Origin: Pelagicoccus enzymogenes
GTDB lineage: Bacteria > Verrucomicrobiota > Verrucomicrobiia > Opitutales > Opitutaceae
DNA: 58,089 nucleotides
Direction: 5' to 3'
NCBI RefSeq assembly: GCF_014803405.1
Contig: NZ_JACYFG010000003.1
Location: 1-58,089 of the forward strand
Shown here: positions 51,442 to 58,089 of the stretch, one piece after another
How positions within the stretch are numbered: the stretch's first letter is position 1
Layout of the letters: the number at the start of each line of letters is the position of its first letter
The notes under the pieces: generated by a model
Seen by the model: only the letters and a program-made list of their open reading frames with translations
Told to the model about the DNA's origin: nothing
Databases searched by the model: none
Made by a program: the position numbers and the translations under genes

Positions 51442-52566
51442 ATGAGCGAGACGGCTAAAAGAAAAGGAGTATTCAATATCTTCATACTGGATGACAGTTC
51501 ATCCACTCGAAACATTGCGAAATACAGCCTCGAGCAAAACCTCCCCTGCTCCGTCGAATTGTTCGCCGACCTGCCCGCTCTCCTCAGCCAGATACCACGC
51601 AACACGCCCGACCTCATCCTGCTGGAGGACAATGCGGAGAGCGACGTAGGAATTTCCGCCTGCGAATCCCTCAAGAAAGCCCCCGTTTCCCAAAGCATTC
51701 CCGTATTCTTCCTTTCGGCAAAGAAGGATCCGAGCAAGCGGGTGGCCGCCCTCAAAGCCGGAGGCGTCGACTTCCTGCTCAAGCCCTTCTACCCAGAGGA
51801 ACTCGTAACCAGAGTTCGAATACACATCCAAATGCATCGTCTCCGTCTGGAGAACGCAGCTCAGATCGCCGAACAAAAGGCCCTGCTGCGCGTGCTCTGC
51901 CACGACTTGGTCAACCCCATCTTCGCCGCCCACAGCCTGCTCGACCTAAAGCTCAGCCTCGGCAAGCCCGTGGAGGAGCCCACCCTGAAAAGCGTGCTCA
52001 ACTGCTGCCAAAGCGCCCTCGACATCGTCACCCACGTTCGAGAGGAGCACAGCTTGGTAAAGACGAACAAGCAGTTCAAGAGCGAGACTGTCCTCGTAGC
52101 AGAAGCCTTCGAGGAAGCCCGCAGCACCCTTGGCGAACGGCTATCCAAGAAGAGCCTGACGCTCACCCTCGAAGCCCCCGAGGACCTGCAGCTTGAGGTA
52201 AAGCGGGTCGTGCTCGTGCACAACATCCTCAACAACCTGCTCACCAACGCCATCAAGTTCTCCCACGAAGGCAGCAAGATCGAAGTCCGCGCCCGCAAGG
52301 ACGACAGCGAAGAATTCTGCGTCATCGAGGTTCGAGACTACGGAATCGGCATGCCCCCGCAAATCCTCAAAAACGTCTTCAAGGACGCAGCCAAAACCTC
52401 TCGCAAGGGAACCGGCGACGAAGCCGGCACCGGCTTTGGCATGCCGCTCGTCAAACGCTACGTCGAAAAAAGCGGCGGAGCCATCAGCATCGCTTCCGTG
52501 GAGGCTGGCGAGGACATCGCCCCCAGCGATCAAGGGACAACCGTGAAGCTCACTTTCCCACTCTAG
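51442..52566 (+). CDS. Receiver-histidine kinase with Glu at the phosphoacceptor position
   Basis: 374 residues. An N-terminal receiver (FILDDSSSTRNIAKYSL, acid pocket Asp17/18; Lys114 in LLKPF) aligns with DLILLED: position 62 is Glu where Asp is usual, with Asp at 63. A HisKA-like helix with LCHDLVNPIFAAHSLLDLKL (His154) and a HATPase with HNILNNLLTNAIKFS, VRDYGIGMPPQIL and GTGFGMPLVKRYVE follow. No membrane helix, so it is cytosolic. Operon with HDOD upstream; the next gene begins 174 bases further. Confidence 0.88.
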   Translation: MSETAKRKGVFNIFILDDSSSTRNIAKYSLEQNLPCSVELFADLPALLSQIPRNTPDLILLEDNAESDVGISACESLKKAPVSQSIPVFFLSAKKDPSKRVAALKAGGVDFLLKPFYPEELVTRVRIHIQMHRLRLENAAQIAEQKALLRVLCHDLVNPIFAAHSLLDLKLSLGKPVEEPTLKSVLNCCQSALDIVTHVREEHSLVKTNKQFKSETVLVAEAFEEARSTLGERLSKKSLTLTLEAPEDLQLEVKRVVLVHNILNNLLTNAIKFSHEGSKIEVRARKDDSEEFCVIEVRDYGIGMPPQILKNVFKDAAKTSRKGTGDEAGTGFGMPLVKRYVEKSGGAISIASVEAGEDIAPSDQGTTVKLTFPL

Positions 52567-52740
52567 GACGAGCCCTCGTGACCCGCAGCCAAGCAGTAAG
52601 AGCAAACTCCCGCACGCCGCAACCCAGAGATAGCTTGCCTCTGCAGGTTGATATTTCCCAGATCGTATTCACAGTTTGGTCATTCCAATCAACTTGCCCG
52701 TAAACGATCGCTCGCCCCAGCCACCCCCTCTCCAGATCCG

Positions 52741-55185
52741 ATGCCCGACGACGAACAGCTAGAGATTTGGAAAAGGCAATACCAGCGCGAGAAGCAAAGC
52801 CGCAAAGAAGCCGAAGCGCTGCTGGAGAGCAAAAGCCGAGAACTCTACCTCGCCAACGAGGAGCTCAAGTCGCTCACCAAAGAGCTCGAGAAAAGGGTCG
52901 CCGAACGAACCAAGATCATCGAGCGACAAAAGAACGAAGCCCTGCTGCAAGCCGCCCAATTGCAGGAGTCGGAAAAGCGCTTCCAGGACGTAACTCAAGC
53001 CGCAGGAGAATACGTTTGGGAAACGGACGAAAGCCTCACCCTCACTTACCTTTCAGAACAAGCGAGCGACTCCTTGGAGTACGATATCGAGGACCTTGTA
53101 GGCTTCCCTCTCGTATCCATCTTCGCCAACCAGTCCGACGATGATCAAGACAGCATCAACTACTTGATAGAGCTCTTCAAGGAGAGGAAAACCTTCAAAG
53201 GCCAAGCCCTCCGATGCCGCGACAAATCGGGTAACTTGAAATGGCACACCATCAGCGCGGTGCCCAAGATCGACCCACACCAGCGGTTTCGTGGCTATCG
53301 AGGAACTGGGCGCGATATCACAGACATGCAAAAAGCCCGCGACGAGGCGATCAAGGCAGCTCGCGCCAAGTCGGAGTTCTTCTCGAACATGAGCCACGAG
53401 ATACGCACTCCCCTGAATGGCATTGTCGGAATGAGCAGGATCCTACTCGAATCCAACTTGCGCGAAGACCAGTTTAACTACGCCCAATCGATCAAGAGCA
53501 GCGCCGATAGCCTCGTCACCCTCGCAAACTCGATCTTCGACATATCCCTGATCGAGTCAGGGAAGCTTGAGCTCAAGGAGAAAGACTTCTCCATCGACGA
53601 GCTCCTGGACAGTTGCCTCGACTACATCAAAGGAAAAGCCGACCCCAAGAGTATCGAACTGAGGTTCGCCGTCGCAAGGAACGTTCCCCAATACGCCTTC
53701 GGTGACGCAGCGCGCCTAAAACAAGCGATCCTCAACCTCCTCGAAAACGCTGTGAATTTCACGAATCAAGGAGAAGTAATGCTGAGCGTGCAAGCGACCG
53801 AGAACGACTTGATCTTTGAAATTTCGGACACAGGTATCGGTATTTCCGATACAGAAATAGAAAAAATATTCAAATCTTACGAATCCAGCCATAGCCTATC
53901 CTACCAAAGAGAGGGCGGCTCCGGACTCGGACTTTCCATCAGCAAAGGCATAGCCGAAGCCATGGGCGGACAGCTCACCGCAACCAGCGCCTTGAAGAAG
54001 GGAAGCACCTTCCGCCTTAGCATTCCCTCGAAGAAAGCTTCTATCGAAGCGCTATCGTATCCAGAAAAACATTGCGCCGTACTTTCCAGCGACAATCGTC
54101 AGGCAAAGCGCCTCGCCGAAAGACTACAGCGCCTTGGGTGCCAAGTAATTGATACCCTCGAAGCGTCTCAAGAATGGGAAAAGCTGTCGCAAAAAGGAGA
54201 CCTCCTCGCTTTCCGATTTCTTCCACTCGGCCAAAACCGGCCTAGCGAAGCCGAGGAGAAGCGGGACCGTGCCTTACGTGAAAAAGGCGCTTCCCTCGTC
54301 TATCTGCACAGAGAGTCCGAGGCGGGGAACGAGCCGGGAGTCGCATACATAGATCGTCCTGTGCGCACCTACCGCCTGCTGCGCGCCCTCGCTCCCGATC
54401 CACTCCCCGACGATTCTGCAGCCAATCTCCCTTTCAAGGGAATTAGATGCCTCGTCATCGACGATAATTCAATCAACCTTCAGGTAGCGGAGTCAATGCT
54501 GAGCAAGTTGGGTGCTCTCGTAGAGGTAACCACTTCCGCTTCAGCTTGTATCCAAAAGTTGAAACACTCTAGCTTTGAAGTCATCCTGATGGATATTAGG
54601 ATGCCTAGCGTCAACGGCGTCGAAGCGACCCGCATGATCAGGTCCAACGGCATCGCAACGCCTATCATCGCCGTAACCGCGAACGCTGGCGAAGGAGAGA
54701 TCGATACCTTCTTCCAGGCAGGGATGAATGGATATATCCCCAAGCCACTGCTGAGTAGCGAACTTGAAGCGGAAGTCTCCCGTTGCCTAAAACTGAAGCA
54801 AAAGACCCAAACGCCTGCAACAACAGCAGCCCACGGCAAAACCTCAAACGTTTTCGACGAGCTCGAACTCCTCTCACTCTTCTCCCACAACTTCGAACTA
54901 TCCAAGCTCGTCGTATCCGAATTTTCCAAACAAACCAAATGCCTGATGGAAGAGCTCACCCAGCTGGTCAAGGCGGACAATCCCACCAGCACTCGAGAGT
55001 GCCTTCACAACCTTTCCGGTTCGTCCTTCAACCTTCGAGCCAACGCATTCGGCGAATCCTGCGCGAAGCTCAGCAAACTCATAGGAAACGAGGCCAGCGA
55101 ACAAGTGGTCGACGCTCAGTTGAAAACTCTCCACGAAGACTACGCGACCTTGCGGGCCCGTTTGGAAGCATTCTTGAACACATAA
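52741..55185 (+). CDS. Cytosolic hybrid histidine kinase with PAS, two receiver domains (one degenerate) and HPt
   Basis: 814 residues from ATG 52741; a TTG at 52648 is unlikely. Layout: N-terminal coiled coil (about 1-90), PAS (about 95-205, FQDVTQAAGEYVWETDESLTLTYLSEQA), HisKA with FSNMSHEIRTPLNGIVGMS, HATPase (NLLENAVNFT, ISDTGIGIS, GGSGLGLSI), a degenerate receiver (CAVLSSDNRQAKRLAERLQRLGCQV, lacking the acid cluster), a complete receiver (CLVIDDNSINLQVAESMLSKL...ILMDIRMP) and a C-terminal HPt (ECLHNLSGSSFNLRAN). No membrane helix. Next to the H-NOX gene (25 bases), so it is the probable H-NOX-controlled kinase. Confidence 0.9.
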   Translation: MPDDEQLEIWKRQYQREKQSRKEAEALLESKSRELYLANEELKSLTKELEKRVAERTKIIERQKNEALLQAAQLQESEKRFQDVTQAAGEYVWETDESLTLTYLSEQASDSLEYDIEDLVGFPLVSIFANQSDDDQDSINYLIELFKERKTFKGQALRCRDKSGNLKWHTISAVPKIDPHQRFRGYRGTGRDITDMQKARDEAIKAARAKSEFFSNMSHEIRTPLNGIVGMSRILLESNLREDQFNYAQSIKSSADSLVTLANSIFDISLIESGKLELKEKDFSIDELLDSCLDYIKGKADPKSIELRFAVARNVPQYAFGDAARLKQAILNLLENAVNFTNQGEVMLSVQATENDLIFEISDTGIGISDTEIEKIFKSYESSHSLSYQREGGSGLGLSISKGIAEAMGGQLTATSALKKGSTFRLSIPSKKASIEALSYPEKHCAVLSSDNRQAKRLAERLQRLGCQVIDTLEASQEWEKLSQKGDLLAFRFLPLGQNRPSEAEEKRDRALREKGASLVYLHRESEAGNEPGVAYIDRPVRTYRLLRALAPDPLPDDSAANLPFKGIRCLVIDDNSINLQVAESMLSKLGALVEVTTSASACIQKLKHSSFEVILMDIRMPSVNGVEATRMIRSNGIATPIIAVTANAGEGEIDTFFQAGMNGYIPKPLLSSELEAEVSRCLKLKQKTQTPATTAAHGKTSNVFDELELLSLFSHNFELSKLVVSEFSKQTKCLMEELTQLVKADNPTSTRECLHNLSGSSFNLRANAFGESCAKLSKLIGNEASEQVVDAQLKTLHEDYATLRARLEAFLNT

Positions 55186-55210
55186 AAAACCAACCGACCC
55201 ACGACCGCGC

Positions 55211-55759
55211 ATGAAAGGTATCATATTCACAGAATTCCTCGAGATGGTGGAGGAACGTTTCGGAATCGAGATTCTCGACGAGCTCACCACCCACAAGGGG
55301 AAAGGTTGCCCCATGTCCTTCACCTCCGTCGGCAACTACCCACATCAAGACTTGGTCGGCATGGTTACAGTGCTCAGCAAACGCACCGGCATCGATCTAA
55401 ACGACCTGCTAACCACCTTCGGACGACATCTCTACTCGATGTTTCAAAAGAAATTCCCCCACTTCCTGGAGCACCACACCGATCCCCTCGACATCCTCGA
55501 AGGCATCGAAACCGTCATCCACACCGAGGTCCGCAAACTCTATCCTGAAGCCCGCCTTCCACACTTCGAATGCGAGCGGCCCGATAAGGATACCTTGATC
55601 ATGAGCTACAGCTCGAATCGCCCCTTCGCCGGCGTCGCCGACGGGCTGATACACGGCTGCATCGAGTCCTTCGGCGAAACGGTCGCCGTCGACCGCCAGG
55701 ACCACGAGGTCGAAAGCGGATCCGCCTCGACCTTCACGCTCAAAAGAACCGCCTCCTAG
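55211..55759 (+). CDS. H-NOX (HNOB) haem-based gas sensor
   Basis: 182 residues, the length of stand-alone H-NOX proteins. It begins MKGIIFTEFLEMVEERFG, as typical. The proximal haem ligand is His104 (ETVIHTEVRKLYP), and the porphyrin-propionate motif Y-x-S-x-R is Tyr133-Ser135-Arg137 in MSYSSNRPFAG. There is no distal-pocket Tyr visible at the oxygen-binding position (NO-specific members lack it), but this needs a structural alignment. Such proteins bind NO and inhibit a partner kinase. Placed between the hybrid kinase and a sigma54 regulator. Confidence 0.92.
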   Translation: MKGIIFTEFLEMVEERFGIEILDELTTHKGKGCPMSFTSVGNYPHQDLVGMVTVLSKRTGIDLNDLLTTFGRHLYSMFQKKFPHFLEHHTDPLDILEGIETVIHTEVRKLYPEARLPHFECERPDKDTLIMSYSSNRPFAGVADGLIHGCIESFGETVAVDRQDHEVESGSASTFTLKRTAS

Positions 55760-55765
55760 CTTTCG

Positions 55766-57142
55766 ATGCCACGCACAGCCAAGCTTCCCTCTATCCTGGC
55801 CGCCGACGACGACGTCGTCGTGCAACGTCTCGTAGCCCACTCCTTCGAAGCAGCCGGCCTCTACGTCACTGTCTACGAAAGCGGCAAAGCGCTGCTCGAT
55901 AACGTCAACGAGGACACGCTCGTCTGCTTGGTCGACATGGTCATGCCTGAGGTTTCGGGAATGGATTGCCTGCGCGCCATCAAGAAAAAATTTCCAAACA
56001 CCGAGGTTGTCATTCTCACCAACGTCAATGACGCCAGCAACGCCATCGAAGCCATGCGGCAGGGCGCTTTCGACTACCTCACAAAACCCTTCGATCCAGA
56101 CGAACTCTGCCTCAGCGTGCGCAAGGCCATGCAACTCGCCAAAGCCAGCCGAGAAAACGAAGGCTTGCGCGAGGCTGTCAACTCCGCCCCCTCCCTCGGA
56201 TCCAGTCCCCTCGTGGGCGACGCCCCATCCATCGCCCGCATCCTCAAGATCGGCAACCGGATCGCCAAGTCCAAGAACTCGGTTCTCATCAATGGCGAAA
56301 GCGGAACCGGCAAAGGCGTCATGGCTCGCTACCTGCACTCCATCAGCGATCGAGCCGACAAGCCCTTCATCACGGTATCCTGCCCGTCACTACCAAAAGA
56401 TCTCTTGGAATCCGAAATGTTCGGCCATGAAAAAGGAGCCTTCTCCGGGGCCATCCAAAAACGCCTCGGCAAGGTGGAGCTCGCCCACGGAGGCACGCTC
56501 TTTCTCGACGAGATCGGCGAAATGTCGCTCGACCTGCAGCCTAAGCTCCTCTCCTTCATCCAAGAACGAACCTTCTACCGCGTCGGAGGCGAGAAGCAGC
56601 ACGAGGCCGACGTGCGCATCATTGCCGCCACCAACCGAGACTTGCAACAGATGTCGCAAGACGGCGGGTTTCGAGAGGACCTCTACTTCCGCCTCAACGT
56701 CCTGCCCATTACCATGCCGCCCCTACGCGAGCGTCCCGGCGACACCCTCCTGCTCGCCCAACACTTCCTGAAAAGGGCAGCCAAACGAGAAGCCTCACCC
56801 GCTCCCAGCCTGAGCGTCGAAGCTGCCCAAGCCCTGCAGGCCCACGACTGGCCCGGCAACGTGCGCGAGCTGGAAAACGTGATCGAGCGGGCCTTCACCC
56901 TCCGCGAAGAGGAGGACAGCATCCAAGGCGAAGACTTACCCGCGGAACTGAGGGCAGCCAAAAGCCAGGCCTCAACCGCGACTCCGAGCTTGGCCGGCAA
57001 AACGCTGAGCGAAATCGAGAAAATCGCTATCGAGCAAACCCTCGAACACTGCAAAGGCAACAAAGCCGAAAGCGCCCGGATGCTGGGCATTTCCGAAAAG
57101 AGCATCTACAACAAAATGAAGCGCTTCCAATCAGGATCCTGA
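55766..57142 (+). CDS. Sigma54-dependent response regulator (NtrC family)
   Basis: 458 residues. Receiver with phosphoacceptor Asp57 (LVCLVDMVMPEVSG), AAA+ domain with GESGTGKGVMARYLH (Walker A), GHEKGAFSGA (the sigma54-contact GAFTGA loop with Ser in place of Thr), GGTLFLDEIGEMSLDLQ (Walker B), and NVRELENVIERAFTL (sensor II/GNVRELEN). The C-terminal Fis-type helix-turn-helix is ALEQTLEHCKGNKAESARMLGISEKSIYNKMKRF-like. It follows the H-NOX gene by 6 bases. It activates promoters dependent on sigma54 when phosphorylated. Confidence 0.93.
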   Translation: MPRTAKLPSILAADDDVVVQRLVAHSFEAAGLYVTVYESGKALLDNVNEDTLVCLVDMVMPEVSGMDCLRAIKKKFPNTEVVILTNVNDASNAIEAMRQGAFDYLTKPFDPDELCLSVRKAMQLAKASRENEGLREAVNSAPSLGSSPLVGDAPSIARILKIGNRIAKSKNSVLINGESGTGKGVMARYLHSISDRADKPFITVSCPSLPKDLLESEMFGHEKGAFSGAIQKRLGKVELAHGGTLFLDEIGEMSLDLQPKLLSFIQERTFYRVGGEKQHEADVRIIAATNRDLQQMSQDGGFREDLYFRLNVLPITMPPLRERPGDTLLLAQHFLKRAAKREASPAPSLSVEAAQALQAHDWPGNVRELENVIERAFTLREEEDSIQGEDLPAELRAAKSQASTATPSLAGKTLSEIEKIAIEQTLEHCKGNKAESARMLGISEKSIYNKMKRFQSGS

Positions 57143-57203
57143 GCATGCAGTAAAATTTACTGTCTCTGAAAAAGTTCAGTCCAAACACAGTAACTTTTAC
57201 TTT

Positions 57204-57251
57204 ACCCTCTGCCTTCGCACCTCAATGCGAGCAGAGGGCTTTTTATTTTAA
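57204..57251 (+). terminator. Rho-independent terminator of the H-NOX/kinase operon
   Basis: CCCTCTGCCTTCGCACCTC, loop, TGCGAGCAGAGGG and TTTTTATTTT. Long stem of about 13 bp interrupted once. Confidence 0.88.
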
Positions 57252-57290
57252 TCCCTAATTACCAGCAGTTTACAAAACATAGGATTTAAG

Positions 57291-57308
57291 TTGGCGCAGC
57301 GCATGCGA
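57291..57308 (+). promoter_or_regulatory. Possible sigma54 (-24/-12) promoter
   Basis: TTGGCGCAGCGCATGCGA has GG, ten bases, GC as in -24/-12 promoters (consensus TGGCACG-N4-TTGCW), but other consensus positions are poor. It lies 52 bases before the glycosyltransferase start, behind a sigma54 activator gene. Confidence 0.2.
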
Positions 57309-57359
57309 TACGGGAGGCATCACACTCAAACACACCTGAAGCTCACTGAGATAAAGAAA

Positions 57360-58089
57360 ATGCACCAACAAACACTATCATTCGTCATCCCGGCCATGAA
57401 CGAGGAAGCCACCTTGGGCCCCCTCTTCGAAGGCATACGCTCCCAGACCCGCAAGCTCGGCAAGCGCCTGGAAGTCGTCTTCGTCGACGACGGCAGCACC
57501 GACTCCACCTGGCAGCGCATGCGCGACATCGCCGACGCCTTCCCCGAGGAGGTCAAGGCCGTCAGGATGCGGGCAAACGTCGGCAAGGCTCGCGCCCTCG
57601 CCGTCGGATTCGAGCGGGCCACCGGAGACGTCGTCTTCACCATGGACGCCGACCTGCAGGACGATCCCGTGGAGATACCCCGCTTCCTCCAGAAGCTCGC
57701 CGAGGGCTACGACCTGGTCTCCGGATACAAGCAGACCCGCCACGACCCCTGGCACAAGGTCCTGCCCAGCCGCGTCTTCAACAAGATGGTCTCCAAGCTC
57801 AACGGAGTCGAGCTGCACGACCACAACTGCGGCTTCAAGTGCTACCGCTCAGAGGTCGTCAAGGCCGTCAAGCTGCAGGGGGAGATGCACCGCATGATCC
57901 CCTGCCTCGCATCCATCGAGGGATACCGCTGCGCCGAGATCGTCGTCACCCACCACGCGCGCCAGCACGGCGTCTCCAAGTACGGGGTCAAGCGCTTCGC
58001 TCGCGGGTTCTTCGACATGCTCACCGTGCACTTCCTCAAGAACTACAAGGACCGCCCCCTGCACCTCTTCGGAGGACTCGCCGCCGTCG
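57360..58089 (+). CDS. Glycosyltransferase family 2 (DPM1/GtrB-like), partial at right edge
   Basis: ATG 57360; 243 codons to the window end. The GT-A core is clear: LSFVIPAMNEEATLGPLFEGI, VEVVFVDDGSTDSTWQRM, NVGKARALAVGFERATGDVVFTMDADLQDDPVEIPRF (DxD/DLQDDP motif), YDLVSGYKQTRHDPWHKVLPSRVFN, and HHARQHGVSKYGVKRF (R-x-G-x-S-K-Y-G). This matches polyprenyl-phosphate hexosyl transferases that load a sugar on a lipid carrier. A membrane domain may follow beyond the edge. A gap of 217 bases and a terminator separate it from the sigma54 regulator gene. Confidence 0.9.
   Translation, partial: MHQQTLSFVIPAMNEEATLGPLFEGIRSQTRKLGKRLEVVFVDDGSTDSTWQRMRDIADAFPEEVKAVRMRANVGKARALAVGFERATGDVVFTMDADLQDDPVEIPRFLQKLAEGYDLVSGYKQTRHDPWHKVLPSRVFNKMVSKLNGVELHDHNCGFKCYRSEVVKAVKLQGEMHRMIPCLASIEGYRCAEIVVTHHARQHGVSKYGVKRFARGFFDMLTVHFLKNYKDRPLHLFGGLAAV

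Overview
The window looks like a chromosomal segment of a GC-rich member of the Verrucomicrobiota, class Opitutia (Puniceicoccales/Opitutales, Pelagicoccus-like). The clues are a TonB-dependent receptor whose mature N-terminus carries a FELSPFEVSA-type segment, many short palindromic REP-like repeats with a matching RAYT transposase, a CE15 glucuronoyl esterase, and the panB-panC-coaX-panD / rib / nusB / ftsY arrangement. Taxonomy is an inference from gene content; no rRNA is present.

1-7.6 kb is an accessory region. An IS66-type element (cut by the left edge) sits inside the reverse-transcriptase gene of a group II intron. The intron is itself inserted at an attC-like hairpin. Two further attC-like hairpins flank small + strand genes (a secreted protein and a GNAT acetyltransferase). 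Then come a CopG/RelE-type toxin-antitoxin pair, a series of small one-gene units (membrane proteins, a MOSC protein, a DUF805-like protein, a DUF2200 protein), one reading frame without a standard start codon and one interrupted by an in-frame TGA. It reads as a remnant integron cassette array grading into ordinary chromosome.

7.6-28 kb holds oligopeptidase A, an AAA ATPase, a large SSS symporter, an HDOD protein, a TPR protein / secreted protein / ExbB-like channel run, a TonB-dependent receptor, rsmD, an EF-G-like GTPase, a monooxygenase-fold protein, rsmE and an ABC-2 exporter. 28-37 kb is oriented to carbohydrate uptake: a sugar ABC transporter without its ATPase, a RAYT transposase bracketed by REPs, a fused DctQM TRAP permease and a glucuronoyl esterase. 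37-44.5 kb is housekeeping: ftsY, nusB, ribH, ribBA, panD, coaX, panC and panB on the minus strand, murA on the plus strand.

44.5-58 kb is signalling. A glutamine amidotransferase, an anti-sigma/ECF-sigma pair, and a YfiR-like periplasmic protein translationally coupled to a hybrid histidine kinase lie on the minus strand. On the plus strand are an HDOD protein, a receiver-kinase with Glu at the phosphoacceptor position, a hybrid kinase with HPt, an H-NOX haem sensor and a sigma54 response regulator. The last five look like a nitric-oxide-responsive phosphorelay. The window ends in a DPM1-like glycosyltransferase.

Two window-wide signals stand out. One is the REP families, some touching stop codons. 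The other is a strong excess of the heptamer GTATCCA (31 copies counted by eye, mostly preceded by C), which may be a DNA-uptake, recombination or other genome-architecture motif. No tRNA, rRNA or CRISPR array was seen.
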